Positions 44,211 through 54,633 are shown, counted from the stretch's first letter. The stretch: 64,000 bases of DNA from Flavobacteriaceae bacterium (GCA_004762155.1 SIHP01000004.1:265147-329146); one strand, 5' to 3'. Numbers and translations: made by a program. Notes: generated by a model not told the origin, from the sequence alone.

Positions 44211-45623
44211 TTATTGTAAATCTATATTATTAACAGCATCTGAAATTTCGTAGCCTAAACGTAAACCTTCAATAGCATCTTGTTCAACATGAACACCTAA
44301 AGGAACTCTAGAATATGCATTTTCATAAGCCATTTGAGAAAAAGAAGTAAAGGTTCTTGGTGTACTATTAAATGTAGTATTTGTAAAATTACTATAGGTT
44401 CTATCAGTAAAATTTATAGCATCAGATTCAAAGAAATCAATAAAAACTCCTGCAGCAACTCCTGCAAAGGTTGCGTGACCTGACGGATAACTTGGAAAAG
44501 CAGGATTAGCTCCGTCTATAAATTTTGATAAATTAGTTGTAAAATCGTCATCAATATATTCTGTAATATAATTACTAGGACGTTCTATATTATAGGTGTA
44601 TTTATCATCCCAGGCAGAAACTGCAGCATCATTCATTGCCAAACCTAATTTTAATAAAAGTTCTAAAGTTTCATCATAATCTAAATCTTCTTGTTCGATT
44701 AATTGATTTGCTATAGAAAAATGTCTTCCAGGAGGACTAATCATCAAACCTTCTACATCATCAGCCCAAAATTCAGCGATCCATAAATCTTCATTGTTTT
44801 CTGCTGCTGCAGTTGTTGCACTATTATAAACTTCACTCATTTGTTCGTAATAATTACTTGATGTATTTGTACTATATGCTAAAACACTATCAAAATCTAC
44901 ACTACTTGTTTGTCTTGGAGATATAGCAAAAGTTCTCACTTCTCTCCAATAAGGAAACCAAGCATCTTCATTTGCAGTTGCACTCCAAAGACCAATACCT
45001 ACTGGAGCTACATAATCACTTGGTGTTTGATCAACAATTTGTTCTTCTGCATCTCTATCTGTTTCAGCATAATCAATTACACGTTGTGCTACATGACGTC
45101 CCCATCTTTCAGAATTTTCAATTTCAGATTCTGTAAGACCTACAATTAATTCAGTTCTTTGTTCCTCTTGAAAATCAGTAATATTTTGTCTTATTCCAGA
45201 TTGTAAACTATGCATAAAATGATCTATAGCTAAAGCATATGCAGTATTTAAGGCTAGATTTAAGTTAACATCATCTTGTAATACGTTATCATTGATATTA
45301 AAATTATTAAATTGATTGGTAAGTGAATTATAATCCTCCATAAAAGGAACTCCCGTTTCGTAACCAGTTAAGTGTATATACGCTAAAGATCTTGTTACAA
45401 TATTAGGTCTCATACCTTCGGTATATTGATCTATAGACACCCAAAGTTGACTCCATTCTGTAATAATTTCAGTTGTTGAATTTGTTACTTTAACAGAAGT
45501 ATCAAAATCATCTGTTGCAGTAGCTGTATCATTATCTAATACAATTTCGTCATTTGTACACGATTGGAATATTAATAAACTAAGTGTAATAATTACTGTA
45601 AACTTTAATTTCATTGTTTTCAT
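44211..45623 (-). CDS. Vanadium-dependent haloperoxidase-like lipoprotein (PAP2 superfamily)
   Basis: Protein of 470 aa with a lipoprotein signal (SLLIFQSC). The complete vanadate/phosphate-binding signature is present: Lys341-x6-Arg348-Pro349, Pro-Ser-Gly-His at 380-383, and Ser-Arg (438-439) ... His445 ... Asp449. The length and N-terminal helical region fit the vanadium chloro/bromoperoxidase branch rather than small PAP2 phosphatases; whether it is a haloperoxidase or an acid phosphatase cannot be decided from motifs. Surface haloperoxidases occur in marine flavobacteria. It is a single-gene unit with a weak hairpin downstream near 44151-44190. Confidence 0.85.
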   Translation of the reverse strand: MKTMKLKFTVIITLSLLIFQSCTNDEIVLDNDTATATDDFDTSVKVTNSTTEIITEWSQLWVSIDQYTEGMRPNIVTRSLAYIHLTGYETGVPFMEDYNSLTNQFNNFNINDNVLQDDVNLNLALNTAYALAIDHFMHSLQSGIRQNITDFQEEQRTELIVGLTESEIENSERWGRHVAQRVIDYAETDRDAEEQIVDQTPSDYVAPVGIGLWSATANEDAWFPYWREVRTFAISPRQTSSVDFDSVLAYSTNTSSNYYEQMSEVYNSATTAAAENNEDLWIAEFWADDVEGLMISPPGRHFSIANQLIEQEDLDYDETLELLLKLGLAMNDAAVSAWDDKYTYNIERPSNYITEYIDDDFTTNLSKFIDGANPAFPSYPSGHATFAGVAAGVFIDFFESDAINFTDRTYSNFTNTTFNSTPRTFTSFSQMAYENAYSRVPLGVHVEQDAIEGLRLGYEISDAVNNIDLQ

Positions 45624-45845
45624 AATAGGGTATTTTTGATGTAATTTGATATGTTTTGTTATACCAAATTTTAAGTTGATAAAAAATAGCTCTTTCTTTA
45701 ATTTTCGGCCGAAAACACTATTGAAAGTTTAATTGTTTATGTGTTATTTTTTTTGATTAGTAAATAAAGCGTTATAAATAGCTTTCTTTAACTTAATACG
45801 TGTGGTTAGTTGTTTTACCCAACCCTTTTTTTTTAAAAAATAAAA

Positions 45846-45867
45846 AAAACTGCTATTTAGCAGTTTT
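45846..45867 (-). terminator. Terminator of the FecI-FecR-TonB receptor operon
   Basis: AAAACTGCT/AGCAGTTTT arms with a four-base loop; on the minus strand the stem is followed by an eight-T run, 40 bases beyond the receptor stop. Confidence 0.8.
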
Positions 45868-45907
45868 GTAGAAGATTACAATATGTAGTTTACTGTATTA
45901 TGGTACT

Positions 45908-48379
45908 TTAAAAAAACATGTTAATTTGAATATTAGGAGAAAAACCAGTTGCTTTTCTATATTCATTATCAGATGTGTTTTGAAAAATATTTACAATATT
46001 ATCTTGATTATAAAGATTGAGTACAGATAAACCGATAACACTTTTAAAACTTCTAGAAGCATTGTAAAAAGTATATGTTGTAGAAAAATCTAATTGATGA
46101 GATCCAGTAAAACGATTTAAATTAATAGAGTTTTCATTTCCTGAAGTATCATTATCATCAGAATAAATGATTGGCATTCCAGAAGAATAACTCCAAGAAA
46201 TTGCAAATTTCCATTGATTAAGGTTTAACAAACTTGTAAGATTAAGAACATGACGTTGATCAAAAAATGCATCTGTTGTATCTTCAAAATCAGTTTCAGT
46301 TTTAGTTAAAGAATAACTCATCCAAGTTTCCAGTCTTCTCCATTTTTTTTTGACAAATAGATTAGAGCCAAAACTTGCAATATTACCTTTTCCGTCATCA
46401 GCCTTGTTGGTAATATTATTTGTTTTTTTATGATACAATTCAAAATCAATTAACCATTTACTTTTGTTATAAATGGTACCAATCATAAATTGTGTTGCTT
46501 TTAAAGGTGATATTTCTTTATTAGGAAGATACCATAATTGATTACTTATATTAAAATCATCAAAATCATAAGCTAATTTCTTTTGAATAAACTGATTAGA
46601 TGTTCCAAAAGAAGATTTTAAGAATAATCGATTGTTTATTGCATAACTAGCAGATAATCTTGGGTTTACATATAATTCTTTTAATGGAGAATAATAATTG
46701 TTACGCACACCTAGATTAACAGTTAAACGATCATTCCAGTTTTTTTGTAAAGATAAAAAGGCAGAATGTACAATTGCATTTTCATCTCTTTTATCATCAA
46801 AATTAGTATCGCTATCGTTATTTTCTTCCAATTCATTGCTAATTAACTTATGCTCTGTAAGTGTATATCCACCTTCAAATAAAAGATCAGGTTGATAATT
46901 ATATACAAACTCAGTAATTAGTTGAGTGTCTGATATTGTATTATCGTATTTTTCTAAATTAGAGCGTTCAGTTTGTAAAAAACCTTCGCTAACACTAACC
47001 AAATTCATATTGGACTTGCTTACACGTAACTCGGTTTTTAATTTATCAGAAAATTTAGCTTTCCACTTGGCAGTAATCCCCCAATTATCTAATTCTAAAT
47101 CTCTAAAATCTACTAGATCATTTTCAGAATCTTCAATTTCTGCAGCCAAATTATTTTGAATATTGATAAAGCTTAATGTTGTTGTATGCTTATCATTTAT
47201 TTTATAATTTAATTTAGCATTTATATCAGAAAAACCAATATTAAAATCAGAAGAACTATTTACTTCACTAGCTACAGATTCAAGTTTACTTCCTTGAAAA
47301 ATTAGATTTGAAATAGCTTCTAATTTAGGGCTTCTAAAACTAGGATAACTGTATCTAGCAGCAACTAATAGCGCTAATTTATCTTCTATCAGTTTTGTTT
47401 TAACGGTTGCTCCAGCAAACAACATGTTGGTAGAAAGTTCATATGAAGTATCTTCAGGAATTTTATTATAGGTTGTCATATTGATTAATCCACCAACACT
47501 ACCTCCCCATTTTGCAGGTAAAGCATTTCGTTGCACTTCAATATTACTTATTGCAGAAGGATTGTAAGGTGAAATTGCTCCTAAAAAATGACCTGAATGA
47601 TATATAGGAATATCATCTATCTGTAATAAATTTTGATCAAACGTATTTCCTCTTAAATTTAAGTTTCCCGGTTTTCCGCTTGGCGTATGAATTCCTGGAA
47701 TGTTTTTTAAAACATTAAAAATATCCCCATCGGTCTCACCAGCTAATAAACCTAAAGAAGCAGTATTAATTTGCAAGCTTTGATCACTAATTTTAGAATT
47801 TATTCCTTGTATTAAATAACTATTGATAACAACCTCATTTAACTGAAATATTTTTTTTGAAAAATCTAATCTATTTATTTTTAATAAATCTTCTGCTTTT
47901 ATATGAATACTTTGGTACGTATTTGCATGAATATGAATAGAGTCTAAAGGAAAAATATTAGGAAGCATAAATGTTCCATTTTTAATATAAACCTTTTGTT
48001 TAGGTTGATTATTAACTTGATATTCTAATGAAAAAATATCTTTTAAAACTTCTTCTGCATCACTAACTTTTAAATTTATATTTTTTCTGTTTGGTAATAT
48101 TAAATAGCTATTAGTACTATTATTTTTAAATGTTATTGGAACTTGTTCTTGAATTTTTTGTATACATTCTTTAATAGTTTCACAACTGAAATCTTCTTTT
48201 AAAAAAATAGCATCAAAAACAGTATGATTGTAAGAAAAACTAACCTTAAATTTTTTCTCTAACGCAATCAATTTATCAGAAAGCTTACTAACATTGTTTT
48301 TTTGACCAAAACTAGTATGCATATTTTCAAAGCAACAGATTACAATGCTTAATTTATAAAAAAAAGATTTTAAATTCAT
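45908..48379 (-). CDS. TonB-dependent outer-membrane receptor with N-terminal STN signalling domain
   Basis: Protein of 823 aa with a signal peptide (ending SFGQ). Residues 30-105 form a secretin/TonB short N-terminal (STN) domain (LIALEKKFKVSFSYNHTVF), followed by a carboxypeptidase-like region and a plug (NVLKNIPGIHTPSGKPGNLNLRGNTFDQNLLQIDDIPIYH) and a 22-strand barrel ending PNIQINMFF. With the FecR and sigma genes directly upstream (one base and 60 bases) this is a complete cell-surface signalling unit: ligand binding at the receptor releases the sigma factor. The ligand (siderophore, oligosaccharide or other) is not evident; no SusD partner is present, which argues against a classic polysaccharide utilisation locus. 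Confidence 0.92.
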   Translation of the reverse strand: MNLKSFFYKLSIVICCFENMHTSFGQKNNVSKLSDKLIALEKKFKVSFSYNHTVFDAIFLKEDFSCETIKECIQKIQEQVPITFKNNSTNSYLILPNRKNINLKVSDAEEVLKDIFSLEYQVNNQPKQKVYIKNGTFMLPNIFPLDSIHIHANTYQSIHIKAEDLLKINRLDFSKKIFQLNEVVINSYLIQGINSKISDQSLQINTASLGLLAGETDGDIFNVLKNIPGIHTPSGKPGNLNLRGNTFDQNLLQIDDIPIYHSGHFLGAISPYNPSAISNIEVQRNALPAKWGGSVGGLINMTTYNKIPEDTSYELSTNMLFAGATVKTKLIEDKLALLVAARYSYPSFRSPKLEAISNLIFQGSKLESVASEVNSSSDFNIGFSDINAKLNYKINDKHTTTLSFINIQNNLAAEIEDSENDLVDFRDLELDNWGITAKWKAKFSDKLKTELRVSKSNMNLVSVSEGFLQTERSNLEKYDNTISDTQLITEFVYNYQPDLLFEGGYTLTEHKLISNELEENNDSDTNFDDKRDENAIVHSAFLSLQKNWNDRLTVNLGVRNNYYSPLKELYVNPRLSASYAINNRLFLKSSFGTSNQFIQKKLAYDFDDFNISNQLWYLPNKEISPLKATQFMIGTIYNKSKWLIDFELYHKKTNNITNKADDGKGNIASFGSNLFVKKKWRRLETWMSYSLTKTETDFEDTTDAFFDQRHVLNLTSLLNLNQWKFAISWSYSSGMPIIYSDDNDTSGNENSINLNRFTGSHQLDFSTTYTFYNASRSFKSVIGLSVLNLYNQDNIVNIFQNTSDNEYRKATGFSPNIQINMFF

Positions 48380-49306
48380 CTATTGTTCAATAATTACAGT
48401 GTTGTTATCATCTATGCTATATTTTATTTCCATAGAAGTAAAAAGAGTTTGTAATGCTGTATTTAAGTTTTTATGAGTTATAGTTCCTGTAAATTGTAAA
48501 TTTTGATATTGTTGCGGCAATTCTATTTTTGTGTTGTAATACTTTTGTAAATCAGTAACAATATCTAATAAAATAGCCTTATTGTATTTGCTAAAACCAT
48601 TCACCCATTCTGGAACATTTGTAGTGTGAATATTACTAATTAAATTATTTTCTTTAGCTTGTACAGATTGTCCTTTGGTTAGTATTTCTTCATCTGTATT
48701 ATAAATAACATTTACTTTTCCCTCATAACATATCACTTCAAATTTTTGATTAGTAACATTTACATTAAATTGAGTACCTAAAACATGTATAGTACCAACT
48801 TTAGTAATTACTTTAAAAGAATTACCTTTAGTAACATCAAAAAAAGCTTGTCCCGTTAAGTGAATAGTTCTGTTATTTTTCCAATCTTTTTCTTTATAAG
48901 TTATAGAAGACAAAGCATCTAACTTGATAGATGAACCAATTGGTAATTCAATTGTTTTACTTTCTGCAATTCCCGTTTTAATTACTGTATTTTGATTAGA
49001 AAAATAGTTCCATGAAAAATAACTTGTTGTAGCAAAAAGAAGAATACTAGCAGCAATATTTAACCAACGCTTTATATTATTATCTTTTGGTGGAGCAGGA
49101 GTGATGACTAATTTTTTACGCCTGTTAAGATCAGCTAAACCAGTATCCACATCAAATTCTTTAACTTTCCAAGTGTCAATATCATCTAATACAATTTTTA
49201 GTTCGTCCAATTCTCCAGACTTTTCAAGCTTTTCTTTTTCGTCTTTTTGTAAACGATTATCAAGCCATCTAGCTATTAAATTATCTTTAAGTAAATTTTT
49301 GTTCAC
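48380..49306 (-). CDS. FecR-type anti-sigma regulator
   Basis: Protein of 308 aa: N-terminal cytoplasmic helical part (DNRLQKDEKEKLEKSGELDEL), one membrane helix (WLNIAASILLFATTSYFSW, about 88-106), a periplasmic FecR domain (SIKLDALSSITYKEKDWKNNRTIHLTGQAFFDV) and a C-terminal DUF4974-like domain (LLDIVTDLQKYYNTKIELPQQYQNLQFTGTI). It transmits the signal from the TonB receptor to the sigma factor. Adjacent to both partners; 59 bases separate it from the sigma gene. Confidence 0.92.
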   Translation of the reverse strand: MNKNLLKDNLIARWLDNRLQKDEKEKLEKSGELDELKIVLDDIDTWKVKEFDVDTGLADLNRRKKLVITPAPPKDNNIKRWLNIAASILLFATTSYFSWNYFSNQNTVIKTGIAESKTIELPIGSSIKLDALSSITYKEKDWKNNRTIHLTGQAFFDVTKGNSFKVITKVGTIHVLGTQFNVNVTNQKFEVICYEGKVNVIYNTDEEILTKGQSVQAKENNLISNIHTTNVPEWVNGFSKYNKAILLDIVTDLQKYYNTKIELPQQYQNLQFTGTITHKNLNTALQTLFTSMEIKYSIDDNNTVIIEQ

Positions 49307-49365
49307 GACTACATGTTTTTAAATACAATAACTATACGTTTTCAAGATCAAATTACCCAACCTTG

Positions 49366-49887
49366 TTATATATTACGTTTTTGTAATTCTGTTATCTCTT
49401 TAAGTTTAACTAATGCTTTAGCTATTCTTTTTTCAACAGCAGTTTGACTAATTTCTAGTTTTATAGCGATTTCTTTAAACGTCAATTTTTCAATTCTATT
49501 TAATAAAAAAGCTTCACGTTGTTTTTCTGGTAAGGCAGAAATAGTGTCTTCTATTTTTTGTTTAAATTCTTTTGTTCTTAAATGAAAATATGGATCTTCA
49601 TTATCTTGGGTTTCAACAATCGTTTTCTCAAACTTTAAAGCAACTTTTTTTGATCGTATGTTGTCTATGTATAAGTTTCTAGAAACGGTATATAAGAAAT
49701 TTGCTGCTTTTTCATAAATAATAGTATTACACTTAGCCCATAATTTAATGAAGGCTTCTTGAACAATATCTTGAGCCTGTTCTAAATCACCAAATTTATA
49801 ATAAAGATGATTTCTTAGGCTTTCAGCATGTGTCTTATACAGTGTATTATATACTTGTTCCTCACAAACAGAGAAAGGTTGCTCCAT
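49366..49887 (-). CDS. ECF RNA polymerase sigma factor, FecI-type
   Basis: Protein of 173 aa. Region 2 contains the polymerase-binding LEQAQDIVQEAFIKLWAK; region 4 contains LPEKQREAFLLNRIEKLTFKEIAIKLEISQTAVEKRIAKAL, the DNA-binding helix-turn-helix. It is the first gene of the sigma/FecR/receptor operon and would direct transcription of its own operon and perhaps other targets. Confidence 0.93.
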   Translation of the reverse strand: MEQPFSVCEEQVYNTLYKTHAESLRNHLYYKFGDLEQAQDIVQEAFIKLWAKCNTIIYEKAANFLYTVSRNLYIDNIRSKKVALKFEKTIVETQDNEDPYFHLRTKEFKQKIEDTISALPEKQREAFLLNRIEKLTFKEIAIKLEISQTAVEKRIAKALVKLKEITELQKRNI

Positions 49888-50274
49888 TATTTTTATGTTA
49901 AATTAACAAAGTAAATATATAAAATAATTTGGGAGGCAAGCACTAGTATAAAAGCTATTATTAAATGATATTGCTAAAAATTAAGTTTATTAAGCCTATT
50001 TTTTCTGATATATTTTAACACTTTTAATGATAGAAAAAATATAAATAAACGATCGTAAATAATCATTAAATATCGTTAAAAACTATAATAAAGTAATCAA
50101 TTAAAAAAACACAATTATATAAATATGCTTATTTTTTAATAAAAAAAATGAATTATACTTAAAAAATTGGTAATTTTAAAGCATTAAATTATGTAATTAT
50201 CTTATTGGATAAGATGATAAGTGTGGTGACGCATAATTTATCGAATTAATTTATTAATCTTAAAAACTACTAAA
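49888..50274. other. Divergent intergenic region with a 17-base palindrome
   Basis: The gap between the sigma gene (minus) and the esterase gene (plus). No TAnnTTTG is visible. ATCTTATTGGATAAGAT at 50199-50215 is a perfect palindrome with seven-base arms, 60 bases before the esterase start, and could be an operator or a target of the adjacent sigma factor. Nothing else assigned. Confidence 0.45.
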
Positions 50275-52470
50275 ATGAACTATTCAATTACGTTTATTAA
50301 GAGAACGCTATTCTTTTTATTTATCACATTCCTAACAAGTGCCTCCATTTGTGCACAACAAGTGATTAATGCAACATTACAACATGATGGAAAAACAAGA
50401 ACATATCGTCTTTATGTTCCACAAAGTTATGATGCCAATCAACCTGTTCCTTTAATTTTAAATTTTCATGGCTATACTAATAGTATTGATATCCAATACA
50501 ACCAAAGTAATTTTCAGCAATTAGCAGAAGATAAACAGTTTATATATGCTACACCTCAAGGTTTAGGAAATAGTGCGGGTTGGGCAATTAACAATTTTTT
50601 TGGCGGAAATGAAGATGATATTGGATTTTCAAATGCTTTAATAGATGTTATTGAAAGTCAGTATAATATTAATGCAAAACGTATTTATGCAACAGGTTTT
50701 TCTAATGGAGGTTATTTTAGTTACAGACTTGCGTGTGAATTAAGTAATAGAATAGCTGCAGTAGCTTCTGTTGCAGGAAGTATGACTGCTGGTTGGATTG
50801 ATAATGGACAATGTCAGCCACAACATCCTACAGCTGTTTTACAAATTACTGGAACTAATGATAGCGTTATACCTATAAATGGTGGAGGTTTAGGGAAATC
50901 AATTAATCAAGTTATGCAATATTGGACCACTTATAATAATGGAAATACTACACCAGTAACCACAGACCTTGGTAGTGGTTCTTCTCGTGCAGTATATGAA
51001 AATGGAAACAATGGTGTTACTGCAGAATTTATTACTGTTGGTGGAAAAGGACATAGTTGGATTGGTGGAAATGTTGATACATCGAATGAAATTTGGGATT
51101 TTTTCTCAAGATTTGATATTGATGGAGCACTAGATGTTACAACACCACCTACAAATGATTCTTGTTCTGGAAATATTACTTCTTATCCTTTTAACGAAAG
51201 TTTTGAATCTAGTTTAGGTGATTGGAGTAATGCTACAACAGGAGATGATATAAACTTTACAAGAAATTCCGGAAGTACTCCTTCAAGTACAACAGGACCA
51301 AGTAATGCCGTTGATGGAAATACGTATGTTTATGTGGAAGCTTCTGGAAACGGAACAGGATTTCCAAATAAAAGAGCAATTCTTAATTCTCCTTGTTTAA
51401 ACTTTGATAATTTATCAAATCCTACACTTACTTTTCAATACCACATGTTTGGTAGTACAATTAATAGTTTAACTGTTGAAGCAAGAACTGCTAATACTGG
51501 AAATTGGATTTCAATTTTTAATAGAAATGGAGAACAAGGAGATAATTGGAATTTTGCAACTGTTGATCTTACTGAGTTTGCAGGAAATAATAGTGTTCAA
51601 TTACGATTTAATGTACTTACGGGTTCTGGAACAAACGGATGGCAGAGCGATATTGCTATTGATGCTGTAAGTATTCAGAATGGTTCAACGAATCCTATTC
51701 CAACTTGTGATGCCATAAATTTTAATGATTATTCTATTACTTCTTTTTCCAATCAAGATTCTGCAGGAGATTTTTCTATTCAAAACGATGGAGAAGCATT
51801 GGCTTTAACAAATAATACTTGGAAATATATTGCTTTGGATTATACCGTAACATCAAATACTGTTATAGAATATGAATTTAGTAGTTCTAGTGAAGGAGAA
51901 ATTCATGGATTAGGTTTTGAAGATGATAATACATTAACATCGTCAAGATATTTCAAAGTTCATGGTACTCAAAATTACGGAGTAACAAATTATGATAATT
52001 ATACAAGTGGAACCACAACTTATGTGATTCCTGTTGGTGCTTTTTATACAGGAAGTATGGATAGATTGGTATTTATTAATGATAATGATGCTGGATCAGG
52101 AAATAATTCTACATTTTCTAATGTGAAAATTTACGAAGGCTCATGTGGTGTAGCTTCTATATCAGAAAAAACTACAGATTTGGTAAATATTACACCTATT
52201 TATGGTGATGAAGATGAAGTTAAAGGTACTTTTAAAATGACACCAAACCCTGCTAGAGATCAATTTACACTTACTGTAAATATGGAAAACACTACAGTTA
52301 TAAGTGTTAAAATATATACTTTATTAGGACAGAAAAAATATGAATCTGTATTAAACTCTGGTGTAAATAATTTTTCAACAAATGACTTATCGCTTAGTAC
52401 AGGAATTTATATTGTAAGAGTAAAATCACAAGGAAATAAAGACATCATAAAAAAATTAATAGTAAAATAA
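50275..52470 (+). CDS. Secreted esterase (PHB-depolymerase/feruloyl-esterase type) with MAM and T9SS sorting domains
   Basis: Secreted enzyme of 731 aa. Signal peptide 1-27 (ending ICAQ). Residues 30-285 are an alpha/beta-hydrolase of the LpqC/PHB-depolymerase family: oxyanion motif LILNFHGYT (60-68), nucleophile Ser143 in GFSNGG, Asp196 (TGTNDSVIP) and His260 (GGKGHSW). Residues about 297-473 form a MAM-like beta domain, residues about 480-630 a beta-rich carbohydrate-binding-like domain, and the last 75 residues a T9SS type A sorting domain (MTPNPARDQFTL ... GIYIVRV). It would be released or anchored at the surface and cleave polyester, acetyl or feruloyl groups of polymers. Transcribed away from the sigma operon. 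Confidence 0.9.
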   Translation: MNYSITFIKRTLFFLFITFLTSASICAQQVINATLQHDGKTRTYRLYVPQSYDANQPVPLILNFHGYTNSIDIQYNQSNFQQLAEDKQFIYATPQGLGNSAGWAINNFFGGNEDDIGFSNALIDVIESQYNINAKRIYATGFSNGGYFSYRLACELSNRIAAVASVAGSMTAGWIDNGQCQPQHPTAVLQITGTNDSVIPINGGGLGKSINQVMQYWTTYNNGNTTPVTTDLGSGSSRAVYENGNNGVTAEFITVGGKGHSWIGGNVDTSNEIWDFFSRFDIDGALDVTTPPTNDSCSGNITSYPFNESFESSLGDWSNATTGDDINFTRNSGSTPSSTTGPSNAVDGNTYVYVEASGNGTGFPNKRAILNSPCLNFDNLSNPTLTFQYHMFGSTINSLTVEARTANTGNWISIFNRNGEQGDNWNFATVDLTEFAGNNSVQLRFNVLTGSGTNGWQSDIAIDAVSIQNGSTNPIPTCDAINFNDYSITSFSNQDSAGDFSIQNDGEALALTNNTWKYIALDYTVTSNTVIEYEFSSSSEGEIHGLGFEDDNTLTSSRYFKVHGTQNYGVTNYDNYTSGTTTYVIPVGAFYTGSMDRLVFINDNDAGSGNNSTFSNVKIYEGSCGVASISEKTTDLVNITPIYGDEDEVKGTFKMTPNPARDQFTLTVNMENTTVISVKIYTLLGQKKYESVLNSGVNNFSTNDLSLSTGIYIVRVKSQGNKDIIKKLIVK

Positions 52471-52489
52471 TAGTTCTTCTATAAAGATT

Positions 52490-52524
52490 AAAGATACTTC
52501 AGTTTTAGAATTGAAGTATCTTTT
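52490..52524. terminator. Bidirectional terminator between esterase and histidine kinase genes
   Basis: Twelve-base arms AAAGATACTTCA (52490-52501) and TGAAGTATCTTT (52512-52523) with a ten-base loop, flanked by A- and T-rich ends. Confidence 0.82.
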
Positions 52525-52560
52525 CTATTTTAAAACATATATTTAACTATACTAAGCCTT

Positions 52561-54633
52561 TTATTCTTTTTGAATTTTCCAAGAAAACTTAATAGTTACT
52601 CCAGTACCTTCCTCAGATTCTACCGTAATAACTCCTTTGTTTTCAGAAATTATCTTTTTTACAATAGCTAAACCAATACCTGTACTTTTAACGTCGTCAT
52701 TTAGTTTTAATTGACTAAAAATTTTAAATATTTTAGTATGATATTCAGGATCAATTCCAGGACCATTATCACTTACAGAAAATAAATATTCATCAGGTAA
52801 TTTAGTAACTGAAATATTAATAATAGCTTTTTCTTTATCGTTATGTTTAATAGCATTGCTTATTAAATTCTGAAAAACATGATCTAATTCAATTTTACTA
52901 GCATAAATTTCTACATCCGTATCAGGTATATTAATAGTACTTTTGTTTTGATAATCAACAACACCAATAACGCTTTTAAGTAAATCATTTAAACTAAATA
53001 ATTGTTTTCTTTTATTTCCTTTAGCAACTTTAGAATATTCTAAAAGCCCATTAATTAAAGCTTCCATTTTAGAAACCACATCTTTTAACAACGTTAAGTT
53101 ATATTTTGTGTTTTCATCCAATGTAGCTTTTAAATCATCTTCTATAAATGTAACCAAAGAATATATAGATATTAAAGGAGATTTTAAATCATGAGAAACA
53201 ATATGATTGAAATCGTCTAATTCCGTATTATAATCTTCTAAAAGTTTTAAATTATCTTCTAATTTTAGATTAACTTCTGATAATTGATTAGATTTTATAG
53301 AGATTTCTTTTTTCTGCTGTAACGCTAAATTCTTTGATCTTTCCAGTTCTTTAAATGAATCTGAAAAACGTGTCATTAAAAGCATAGAAAGTAATAAGAA
53401 TACTATTATATAGCCAAAATTCACATAAATTATAGCATACTCATTATTACCCAAAAAGAAGAAAATATGAACAGAAAAAATAATAGATCCCAACAACATA
53501 CTCACTAATAATAAAATTGATTCACTTCTTTTACTAATGATGGCTTTTGTAATCACAAAAGCAACATAAATTAGATTTACAATCATCATTATAAAAAAGA
53601 GCAAAAGGAATTTTGTAAAATATGGAGGAGGAGCAAATAGCACTAACATTCCAAGAAAGCAAAAACTATAAATAATTGTTTTTGCATATATTCTATGAAT
53701 AAAAGTAGAGAAAATTTCATTAAAAAATAAACTAGCCGTTGCACCAGCTAAAAATAAAGATAGATATTCAATCTTTGTTAGTAATATCCAACTAATAGAT
53801 TCAAAAATAACTATAAGAGGAGCATAGCGATCACTTAATGCCATATAAGACAATGACAAACAAAGAATTGCAAAATATAAAACAGCTTGATCCTTGTTCC
53901 AGTAAAACAAATAAAACAGTAAGAAAAAAGCTCCTATAAAACCTAAGCAACCAATAAAAATCATGTCTGCAATGATTTGTTTTGATTTTTTACTTTGAAG
54001 ATGAAAGCTAGAACTTAATATTAAGGGAGAACTAATCCCTGCTTTATTATGATAAAAATTAGAAACTTGAATTATAATCTCAAAATTAGTTTCATTAGCA
54101 TCTAAAGAAATAATTTGAGAAAACCTTCTATGTAATGTTTCATCTTTTGATTTTCCAACTAAACCAACCTCAGAGATCAGTTTACCATTTATCCATGTTT
54201 TAGATGAGGCATATATTCTTGGAATATATAAAGATACCGAGGGTCTTTCTTTAGGAACAGAAAAAAGTAACCTATAGGTTGCATAGCCTAATGGAGATAA
54301 TTTTTCGTTATTAGGAAGCTTAAATTGTGTCCAACTAGCAAGCGATACTATTGCAGTAGGCTCATTTGTATTAAAATCTCCAGGTTTAATTAATTTATTC
54401 CAATAGAATTCCCAATTAGATTCTAATAATATTTCTGTATCTCTAGCAAAAGTATTCTCTTGATTACTATTAATAATAGTATCTTTTATCTGTAAACTTG
54501 TACAAAATGAACTATGCATTGAAAACAATACTATAATAAAATATAATATACGTTTAGAATGCTGAATTTTCTGCAAAGAATTATTGATAGAAAAAAATAT
54601 TTGTGGTAATTTCAAATTTATCTTTAAAAACAA
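52561..54633 (-). CDS. 7TMR-DISM-type sensor histidine kinase
   Basis: Protein of 690 aa. A signal sequence (ILYFIIVLFSMHSSFC) is followed by a periplasmic jelly-roll sensor (about 45-220; typical of 7TMR-DISM extracellular domains that bind sugars), seven membrane helices (about 230-430), a coiled coil and the kinase core. His481 (SHDLKSPL) is the phosphorylation site; the ATP-binding domain has NLISNAIKHN (N box), DNGPGIDPE (G1) and STGIGLAIVKKI (G2). No response regulator is adjacent, so the partner is elsewhere. Flanking genes code for secreted polymer-active proteins, so it may sense polymer breakdown products (inference). Confidence 0.92.
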   Translation of the reverse strand: MFLKINLKLPQIFFSINNSLQKIQHSKRILYFIIVLFSMHSSFCTSLQIKDTIINSNQENTFARDTEILLESNWEFYWNKLIKPGDFNTNEPTAIVSLASWTQFKLPNNEKLSPLGYATYRLLFSVPKERPSVSLYIPRIYASSKTWINGKLISEVGLVGKSKDETLHRRFSQIISLDANETNFEIIIQVSNFYHNKAGISSPLILSSSFHLQSKKSKQIIADMIFIGCLGFIGAFFLLFYLFYWNKDQAVLYFAILCLSLSYMALSDRYAPLIVIFESISWILLTKIEYLSLFLAGATASLFFNEIFSTFIHRIYAKTIIYSFCFLGMLVLFAPPPYFTKFLLLFFIMMIVNLIYVAFVITKAIISKRSESILLLVSMLLGSIIFSVHIFFFLGNNEYAIIYVNFGYIIVFLLLSMLLMTRFSDSFKELERSKNLALQQKKEISIKSNQLSEVNLKLEDNLKLLEDYNTELDDFNHIVSHDLKSPLISIYSLVTFIEDDLKATLDENTKYNLTLLKDVVSKMEALINGLLEYSKVAKGNKRKQLFSLNDLLKSVIGVVDYQNKSTINIPDTDVEIYASKIELDHVFQNLISNAIKHNDKEKAIINISVTKLPDEYLFSVSDNGPGIDPEYHTKIFKIFSQLKLNDDVKSTGIGLAIVKKIISENKGVITVESEEGTGVTIKFSWKIQKE

